NCBI GenBank assembly: GCA_029857875.1
Contig: JAOUGB010000149.1
Coordinates: forward strand, 1 to 6,305
From: Desulfobacteraceae bacterium
GTDB taxonomy: Bacteria; Desulfobacterota; Desulfobacteria; Desulfobacterales; UBA11574
Direction of reading: 5' to 3'
Length of the DNA: 6,305 nucleotides
Made by a program: the position numbers and the translations under genes. Shown in pieces: positions 1-4,693 of this stretch; position 1 is the stretch's first letter; each line of letters starts with the position of its first letter. The notes under the pieces were generated by a model. That model was given only the letters and a program-made list of their open reading frames with translations. It had not been told where the DNA came from and made no database searches.

Positions 1-36
1 CTTTTCTATTTTCTATTTCGGGTTTAAAGGACATCG

Positions 37-2796
37 ATGCTGAGAACCATCGGCAAATGGCTGAATGTTTATGAAGATGAAATCCATCTGTTTCTGTGGA
101 CGTTTTTTCTTTATTTCCTTTTAACCGGTTCCAACGTCATCCTCAACAATTATGCTGAAACCGCTTTTCTAAAACGCTACGGCGTCGAATACCTTCCCAT
201 TGTGTACATGCTCAATTCCATCGCCCTCTTTTTTATTATGGGGGCAATGACCGGAATTATGGTCAAATTCCCTGGAACACGAATATTATCCTACCTTTTT
301 GTGTTTTGCGGCGTTTCAGTGGCAGGAATACGCTTTTTGATTCCCTTTAACATCGATCTTATCTATCCGGCCTTATTTATGCTAAAAGCCCAGTATGAAG
401 CATTGCTTGGGCTTTTGTTCTGGAATCTGGCCAACGATCTTTTCAATACCAGACAATCCAAACGCTTGTTCTCCCTCATCACGGCCGGCGGCGTTATCGG
501 TTCAATTATCGGAAGTTTCGGCACGCCATTTTTGGCCAAGGCCATCACACTTGACAATCTTCTGCTGTTTTATCTGGGAACCACACTGGTGGGCGCTGTG
601 GTGGTCAAACGCATGGAAAAAGGTTATCCCACACTTTTATTCAGTGATAAAAAAAGCAAAAAATCCAAAACACGCAGCAACCTCATTGCGGAATTCAAAC
701 ATATCCTTCCTTTAATGAAGGAGTCTTCGCTCATAAAAATTTTAATTTTATTGACGTTTCTCCCGAATATCATCATTCCCATATTAAACTATCAATTCAA
801 CTTTGCTGTGAATGAACAGTATGCCACCGAATCGGGTCTAATCCAATTTTTTGGTTATTTTCGAGGATCTTTAAACATCGTTAGCCTCATTATTCTTTTA
901 TTTGTGGGCCGCATATATAGTCGTTGGGGGTTGCCGGTGGCACTGATGTTTCACCCGGCCAACTATGTTTTAGCATTCCTTGCCTTTTTATTCAGGTTCG
1001 ATATCTTTTCCGCCATGTATGCCCGGATGTCCACCATGGTTTTACGAGTGACAATTAATAATCCCGCCAGAAATATCTTAATGGGGCTGATACCGGAATC
1101 CTTGCGTTCTGTGTTAAGGCCCTTTCTCAGAGGCACGGTTGTGAGGGTCGGCTTGCTCTTGGGATCCGGCATGATTTTAATTTCTGAAAAATTATTTCAT
1201 CCCAGATATCTGTCCCTTCTTGCAATCCCATTTGCAGCTGCATGGCTTGCATCTGTCCTTTCTTTAAAAAAGGAATACTCAAAAATCCTCCTGGATCTGA
1301 TATCAAAGGACATGCTTGACTTAAAGGCCCTGGAAGAAAGGGATTTGGAACACGTTTTCAGCGGAAAAGAGATCAAATCCCGGCTGATTCAAGCCTTTCT
1401 CGATTCCCGTGGAAATCGATCGCTCTGGTATGCCCGCCTTCTCAAGGCATTAGGAATAAAAGATTTAGACCAACCTCTTTTAATCGCCCTTGGTTACCAA
1501 GACGATCGTACCCGGATCGGTCTTATTGAGTTTTTATCCCCTAAATCCGGAAGAAAAGCGGCGTCTTTGTTGATGGATCTGGCAAAATCTGAAAAAAACC
1601 AGGATCTTACTGTGGCTGCCCTTCAAGCAATAAACCGCCTCGATTTTGAATTTTCGGAAATGGTCGATTTTGAATACTTTACACACCATCATCATCCCGA
1701 AATAAAGGCCCATGCACTCATCGGTCTGTATCGCCGTACACCTGAAAAATACCACCCGACCATCCAATCCTATCTTCGATCCGATGCGCTGAAAGATCGG
1801 CAGACCGGCGTCATTGTCGCCGGAGGATCAGGAGATAAATTGTTCACAGACCGTCTCAAAGAAATGCTGGTTACCCCAGAAAACGAACCGATTGTGCCTG
1901 ATATTTTAAACGCACTTTACGCCCTAAAAGAGGCGAAGCTAAATTATCTGGCACACCCTTATCTGTCACATCAGACAGGGCGTGTACGTCTGGCGGCATT
2001 ATCCGTCCTTGAAATCGACAATGACGAACTTTTAAGAAAAGTCATTTCCATGATGGGAGATTCCTCCGGAGATATTTTTCAGATGGCCCAAAAAAAGATT
2101 GAAACAGCCCCTTATCAGAACACCCAACTTCTGGTCGAGTCCCTTGCCATACCCAACAGCCGAATCAGAAAGGCCATATTCAATTTGTTGGAATCTTTGA
2201 ATATAAAAGACCTGGATGTTTTCCGGTTTGCTCAAAATCAAATCAAGGACAGTTATCAATATCTGTCAGATGCTTTAAGTCTGGAAACTTTTCCTGAAAA
2301 CGATTCGCGCGATCTTCTCGTTGATCATTTAAACCAAAAAAAGTTGCAAAGAATCGAAAATATTCTTCGCGTTCTGGCCCTTCAGGACACCTCGGGAGAA
2401 ATGAAAATTATATACAGGGGAATATTATCTTCAGATTCACGTAAACGTGCAAACGCCATGGAAGCCCTTGAAAATATGATGGACAAACGCCTGTATAAAG
2501 AAATGATTCCTTTGATGGAAAGTTCTTCGCCCCAGGAAAGCCTTAACATCGGAAGAAAACGCTTTCAGCTCATCGGATTGGACTCCGGAGAAAAAGTATT
2601 TATAACCCACCTGCTTGCCTGTAAGGATTGGGTCACAGTGGCATTGACCCTGGATTTGATACGAAACCATAAACCTGAGCAGCTCGATTCCCATATCATA
2701 TCTGAATTTATCACATCTGAAAATAAATACGTCCGGTGGACAGCACGAAAAATTATCGATCAAGAATTAGAAAAAGGAGTACGGCATGACGGGTGA
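37..2796 (+). CDS. Npt/MFS-like multi-pass membrane protein with C-terminal HEAT-like repeats
   Basis: This 919-residue protein has two parts. Residues about 15-410 hold roughly 12 hydrophobic segments (near 16-38, 52-75, 81-102, 108-130, 145-165, 171-190, 232-257, 270-292, 297-320, 324-345, 368-385 and 390-410). A conserved-looking loop, FNTRQSKRLFSLITAGG, sits near 136-152. The pattern resembles Npt1/Npt2-type (ATP/ADP carrier-like) and MFS transporters. Residues about 430-919 are soluble and helical, with HEAT-like VR/IR/IK-x-A motifs near 556, 650, 710, 803 and 899, spaced at multiples of about 31 residues. The ATG start follows AAAGG (26-30) at a 6-base gap. The stop lies inside the next gene, a cyclic-nucleotide-binding protein, which suggests joint function. 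The substrate is unknown: nucleotide exchange is the family label, not something the sequence proves, and a sensory or scaffold role is possible. The membrane/HEAT architecture is well supported; the function is not. Confidence 0.85.
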   Translation: MLRTIGKWLNVYEDEIHLFLWTFFLYFLLTGSNVILNNYAETAFLKRYGVEYLPIVYMLNSIALFFIMGAMTGIMVKFPGTRILSYLFVFCGVSVAGIRFLIPFNIDLIYPALFMLKAQYEALLGLLFWNLANDLFNTRQSKRLFSLITAGGVIGSIIGSFGTPFLAKAITLDNLLLFYLGTTLVGAVVVKRMEKGYPTLLFSDKKSKKSKTRSNLIAEFKHILPLMKESSLIKILILLTFLPNIIIPILNYQFNFAVNEQYATESGLIQFFGYFRGSLNIVSLIILLFVGRIYSRWGLPVALMFHPANYVLAFLAFLFRFDIFSAMYARMSTMVLRVTINNPARNILMGLIPESLRSVLRPFLRGTVVRVGLLLGSGMILISEKLFHPRYLSLLAIPFAAAWLASVLSLKKEYSKILLDLISKDMLDLKALEERDLEHVFSGKEIKSRLIQAFLDSRGNRSLWYARLLKALGIKDLDQPLLIALGYQDDRTRIGLIEFLSPKSGRKAASLLMDLAKSEKNQDLTVAALQAINRLDFEFSEMVDFEYFTHHHHPEIKAHALIGLYRRTPEKYHPTIQSYLRSDALKDRQTGVIVAGGSGDKLFTDRLKEMLVTPENEPIVPDILNALYALKEAKLNYLAHPYLSHQTGRVRLAALSVLEIDNDELLRKVISMMGDSSGDIFQMAQKKIETAPYQNTQLLVESLAIPNSRIRKAIFNLLESLNIKDLDVFRFAQNQIKDSYQYLSDALSLETFPENDSRDLLVDHLNQKKLQRIENILRVLALQDTSGEMKIIYRGILSSDSRKRANAMEALENMMDKRLYKEMIPLMESSSPQESLNIGRKRFQLIGLDSGEKVFITHLLACKDWVTVALTLDLIRNHKPEQLDSHIISEFITSENKYVRWTARKIIDQELEKGVRHDG
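2774..2779 (+). promoter_or_regulatory. Shine-Dalgarno AAGGAG inside the end of the upstream gene
   Basis: AAGGAG lies 6 bases before the ATG at 2786 and within the last codons of the membrane/HEAT gene. With the 11-base overlap of the two reading frames, it supports the chosen start and translational coupling of the cyclic-nucleotide-binding protein to its upstream partner. Confidence 0.75.
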
Positions 2797-3262
2797 AACA
2801 ACCATTTCCGAAAAAATTATGCTTTTGAAAGGTATTGAAATATTTGAGAGCCTGTCCGTCAGCGAACTTGCCGCCATCGCATCCGTGGTTGAAGAGATCG
2901 ATTATCCGGTTAGTGAAATCATTATCAAAGAAGGTAGCGCCGGAGACACTTTGTTCCTGATGATTGAAGGCGAGGTGTCGGTGATTAAAGACTTGGGAGA
3001 AATCAATGAGGTTGAAATCGATCGAATGACAGATGGAGAATACTTTGGAGAGATGGCTCTCTTTGAAGATACGGTTCGATCCGTGAGCATCCGAACGGAA
3101 AAACCATCCGCTTTTATGGTTCTACATAAACAGGAATTCAAAGAAATCGTCCGCGAATATCCTCAGATCGCTCTGGAAATCTGCAAGGTTTTAAGTAGTC
3201 GCATTCGAAAACTTCACCAAAAAATAGAAGCTCGAGATTTTTGTAAAGAAGAAGATTCATGA
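2786..3262 (+). CDS. stand-alone cyclic nucleotide-binding domain protein (CRP-type CNB, no DNA-binding domain)
   Basis: This 158-residue protein is almost entirely one cyclic-nucleotide-binding beta-barrel. An N-terminal helical stretch (about 8-35) precedes the barrel strands; I50-60 region reads EGSAGDTLFLMIEGEVSVI. The phosphate-binding cassette is at about 84-100, with F87 G88 E89 M90 A91 L92 and R98. In CRP/PKA-type domains the Glu contacts the ribose and the Arg the cyclic phosphate, so both key ligands are present. The residue after R98-S99 is Val, where Ala is usual. A C-terminal helix (about 116-150) closes the domain, and there is no helix-turn-helix, so it is not a transcription factor of the CRP type. 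It overlaps the membrane/HEAT gene by 11 bases and has its own AAGGAG. I infer that it is a detached regulatory subunit for that protein. The true ligand (cAMP, cGMP or none) cannot be read from the sequence. Confidence 0.9.
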   Translation: MTGETTISEKIMLLKGIEIFESLSVSELAAIASVVEEIDYPVSEIIIKEGSAGDTLFLMIEGEVSVIKDLGEINEVEIDRMTDGEYFGEMALFEDTVRSVSIRTEKPSAFMVLHKQEFKEIVREYPQIALEICKVLSSRIRKLHQKIEARDFCKEEDS

Positions 3263-3275
3263 AATACAGAAAAAT

Positions 3276-3289
3276 TATAACTAGTTATA
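3276..3289. repeat. 14-base perfect palindrome TATAACTAGTTATA
   Basis: The palindrome is perfect and begins 13 bases after the stop of the cyclic-nucleotide-binding gene. It has no spacer, so it fits a dimeric protein-binding site better than an RNA hairpin. However, it sits downstream of a gene and far from the next start, and AT-rich palindromes of this size can arise by chance. No regulator is assigned. Confidence 0.4.
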
Positions 3290-3297
3290 TGTATTCG

Positions 3298-3317
3298 TAA
3301 ATACGGTGACGTATTTA
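3298..3317 (+). terminator. 8-bp hairpin with GTGA (GNRA-type) loop, possible 3' end of the upstream transcript
   Basis: TAAATACG (3298-3305) pairs perfectly with CGTATTTA (3310-3317) across the loop GTGA. It lies 35 bases after the last stop codon of the upstream pair. The stem is AT-rich and followed by a broken T-rich stretch (TAACTTTGTTTATTC) rather than a clean T run, so intrinsic termination would be weak. It could instead be a 3'-end stabilising stem. A competing 5-bp stem, GTATT (3291-3295) with AATAC (3300-3304), overlaps its left arm. Confidence 0.4.
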
Positions 3318-3350
3318 TAACTTTGTTTATTCATTATTTATGCAAAAATT

Positions 3351-3388
3351 TAAAGTGCCTAAAGTGAACTAAAGTGCCTAAAGTTAAG
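3351..3388 (+). repeat. 19-base tandem direct repeat, two copies
   Basis: TAAAGTGCCTAAAGTGAAC (3351-3369) is followed directly by TAAAGTGCCTAAAGTTAAG (3370-3388), with two mismatches. Each copy is itself two TAAAGT half-units, so TAAAGT recurs four times at steps of 9 or 10 bases. The first copy lies in the left arm of the inverted-repeat element. The second copy extends into the element and has no counterpart in the right arm. Confidence 0.8.
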
Positions 3389-3417
3389 GTATTCTATCAA
3401 TTTTAATTATAATTGAT

Positions 3418-3432
3418 CGCGCTGAAAGCGCG
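3418..3432. repeat. GC-rich 6-bp hairpin with GAA loop
   Basis: CGCGCT (3418-3423) pairs perfectly with AGCGCG (3427-3432) around GAA. It abuts an AT-rich inverted repeat, ATCAATT/AATTGAT, that ends at 3417. There is no T run after it, so it is not an intrinsic terminator. It is the most stable local stem inside the inverted-repeat element. Confidence 0.5.
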
Positions 3433-3518
3433 TTCCTTAACCCTGGCCCAGACCGATCACCAATACTTTGTACCCAAAAAGTTACGTTTGTAATGGTTCA
3501 TAGGTCAGATCAAAATAC

Positions 3519-3531
3519 GTGCGATACGCAC
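3519..3531. repeat. 5-bp hairpin GTGCG-ATA-CGCAC
   Basis: This is a perfect 5-bp stem with a 3-base loop, 9 bases inside the right arm of the inverted-repeat element. Its last base overlaps CCAGGG (3531-3536), which could instead pair with CCCTGG at 3441-3446. No T run follows. Confidence 0.4.
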
Positions 3532-3559
3532 CAGGGCGGGCTTTAGCTCACTTTAGGCA

Positions 3560-3573
3560 CTTCAAACTTCAAA
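3560..3573 (+). repeat. CTTCAAA tandem duplication at the outer edge of the right arm
   Basis: CTTCAAA occurs twice in tandem (3560-3566 and 3567-3573), followed by CTTTT. The first copy is the outer end of the right inverted arm. This may mark slippage at the element's end or the element's true outer boundary. Confidence 0.5.
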
Positions 3574-3612
3574 CTTTTGGAGTTCAGCTTATACGGACTA
3601 TTGTCTACATAA

Positions 3613-3630
3613 AAATACATCCTTGTATTT
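3613..3630. promoter_or_regulatory. 7-bp inverted repeat upstream of the GshB-like gene, possible operator
   Basis: AAATACA (3613-3619) and TGTATTT (3624-3630) form a perfect inverted repeat with a 4-base spacer, 45 bases before the GshB-like start. The position suits an operator or a leader stem, and it overlaps the weak candidate promoter TTGTCT/TGTATT. It is AT-rich and short, so chance is possible. Confidence 0.35.
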
Positions 3631-3675
3631 ATAAATTAGAGCACTTAGGCATTAACAATTGAAAAGGTCTAAAAA

Positions 3676-4671
3676 ATGAAAATAGCCTTTATGATGGACA
3701 GACTGGAATCCATCGAACCGATATGGGAAACCACCAGTCACCTGATGTACGAGTGCAATCAGCGGAGACATACCGTCTATTTCCTCGAACCCCATGATAT
3801 TTATATCCGCGGGTGCGAGGTTGTCGCCAGAATGAGAAACATCACGGTCGCACCGGATCTTTCCATGAAAAAATACTGGCGGTCCGCAATCAAATGCCTC
3901 AAAAAAGATGAACTCATATTTGAAACCGTGACCGAACTCGACGTTTTGTTTTTAAGAAAAGATCCCCCTCTCAATTATCAGGCCATGGAATTCCTTTCAC
4001 CCATGAATGAGCGGGTGTTCATGATCAATTCCACCAGCGGACAGATTATCGGCAACAGCAAATTATATACGCTGAATTTTCCGGACATTATTCCGGTGAC
4101 GCACGTATCAAGGGATCCGAAAAGATTGAAAAAAATCATTGACGATTTCGGGGGAGCCATGGTGATCAAACCCTTGCAAAGATTCGGCGGTGAAGGCGTC
4201 ATCAAAGTCAGTACACAGGACCAGGAAAATTTGAATTCTCTGATCCATTACTATGTGAAGGGATACGAAAATTATCCGGAACGTGAACCGATTATGGTAC
4301 AGGAATTTATGGAAATCGTAAAAATAGAGGGGGATATCAGGATATTGCTTTTGAATGGAGAGATCCTGGGGGCCATGCGGCGTAAACCCCAAAAAGGAGA
4401 TTTCAGAACCAATGTTCATGCAGGCGCTACCGTATTCAAACATGAAGTGACGGATCGGGAAAAAGAAATCTGCCGGGCAATCAAAGACCGCCTGATTAAA
4501 GACGGCCTCTATTTTGTGGGGATCGACGTGATCGGAGATAAGTTAGTCGAAATCAACTGTGTAAGCCCGGGCGGCATACCGCGCATCAATCGCCTAGACA
4601 ATGTAAAACTTGAAACCAATGTCATCGATTTCGTGGAACAAAAAGCAATGCAAATGAAAGCTCAAGTTTGA
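3676..4671 (+). CDS. gshB: glutathione synthase-like ATP-grasp ligase (GshB family)
   Basis: At 331 residues the protein is close to the usual GshB length (about 315). GshB joins gamma-glutamylcysteine and glycine using ATP in the cytosol. An N-terminal Rossmann-like domain opens with MKIAFMMDRLE. LDVLFLRKDPP (88-98) matches the GshB RKDPP motif. ATP-grasp elements follow: K129 (NSK), V163-I164-K165-P166, the glycine-rich loop GGEG (171-174), VQEF, and G219-D220-x-R222. The metal ligands D284, E292 and N294 keep the 8- and 10-residue spacing of known GshB. The loop after N294 reads CVSPGGIPRIN, where E. coli GshB has a TSPT-type loop, so the substrate may differ. The ATG follows AAGG (3664-3667) with an 8-base gap. 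No gshA is in view. A substrate-binding protein gene starts 19 bases downstream. The family is near certain; the exact substrate is likely but not certain. Confidence 0.85.
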   Translation: MKIAFMMDRLESIEPIWETTSHLMYECNQRRHTVYFLEPHDIYIRGCEVVARMRNITVAPDLSMKKYWRSAIKCLKKDELIFETVTELDVLFLRKDPPLNYQAMEFLSPMNERVFMINSTSGQIIGNSKLYTLNFPDIIPVTHVSRDPKRLKKIIDDFGGAMVIKPLQRFGGEGVIKVSTQDQENLNSLIHYYVKGYENYPEREPIMVQEFMEIVKIEGDIRILLLNGEILGAMRRKPQKGDFRTNVHAGATVFKHEVTDREKEICRAIKDRLIKDGLYFVGIDVIGDKLVEINCVSPGGIPRINRLDNVKLETNVIDFVEQKAMQMKAQV

Positions 4672-4679
4672 CAATATAT

Positions 4680-4693
4680 GGTGACGACTTTTG
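4680..4693 (+). promoter_or_regulatory. ribosome binding site GGTGA and TTG start codon of the binding-protein gene
   Basis: GGTGA (4680-4684) matches the 3' part of the full Shine-Dalgarno consensus and ends 6 bases before TTG at 4691. In this frame a stop (TGA, 4682-4684) lies just upstream and no ATG or GTG occurs before the signal peptide, so TTG 4691 is the only start that gives a complete N-terminal signal. Confidence 0.65.

Larger units (their letters stand above)
3349..3566. repeat. about 218-base inverted-repeat element (MITE-like or structured intergenic repeat)
   Basis: The left arm (3349-3374) is the reverse complement of the right arm (3541-3566) at 24 of 26 positions. The mismatches are at 3352 and 3368 of the left arm. 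The arms share the core AAGTGCCTAAAGTG. The interior of 166 bases encodes no protein and carries several stems: ATCAATT/AATTGAT (3396-3402 with 3411-3417), a GC-rich hairpin at 3418-3432, CCCTGG/CCAGGG (3441-3446 with 3531-3536) with a possible nested GACC/GGTC (3451-3454 with 3503-3506), and a hairpin at 3519-3531. The CCAGGG pairing and the 3519-3531 hairpin share base 3531. No transposase and no clear target-site duplication are visible at the edges. The arms are seen directly; the mobile or RNA nature is inferred. Confidence 0.65.
3263..3675. other. 413-base intergenic spacer, repeat-rich, no gene
   Basis: Both strands were read for genes. Only tiny frames without ribosome binding sites occur, such as 3340-3372 and 3493-3546. 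The spacer separates the membrane/HEAT-CNB pair from the GshB-like operon and is AT-rich at both ends. It contains a palindrome, several perfect hairpins and a long inverted-repeat element, listed separately. The promoter of the GshB-like gene should lie near its end. The best candidate I see is TTGTCT (3601-3606) with TGTATT (3624-3629) at a 17-base gap, which is a poor match and is not called as a feature. Confidence 0.75.

Noticed and set aside
395..715. 106-residue plus-strand frame in another phase of the membrane gene
   Set aside because: The overlapping frame has clear membrane segments and continuity. This one has no domain and no convincing ribosome site.
2437..2763. 108-residue minus-strand frame inside the HEAT region
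   Set aside because: It is antisense to a well-supported gene, has no family resemblance, and has composition expected of a shadow frame.
2786..3262. CRP/FNR transcription regulator
   Set aside because: The protein ends after the CNB domain's last helix and has no helix-turn-helix, so a DNA-binding role is not supported.
3351..3388. CRISPR array
   Set aside because: The repeat units are directly adjacent with no unique spacers, and there are only two 19-base copies. No cas gene is near.
3418..3432. Hairpin CGCGCT-GAA-AGCGCG as an intrinsic terminator
   Set aside because: No T run follows in either direction, and it lies 150 bases from the last stop inside a repeat element.
3493..3546. 17-codon frame inside the inverted-repeat element
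   Set aside because: It has no ribosome binding site, is very short, and overlaps the hairpin and the right arm of a non-coding element.
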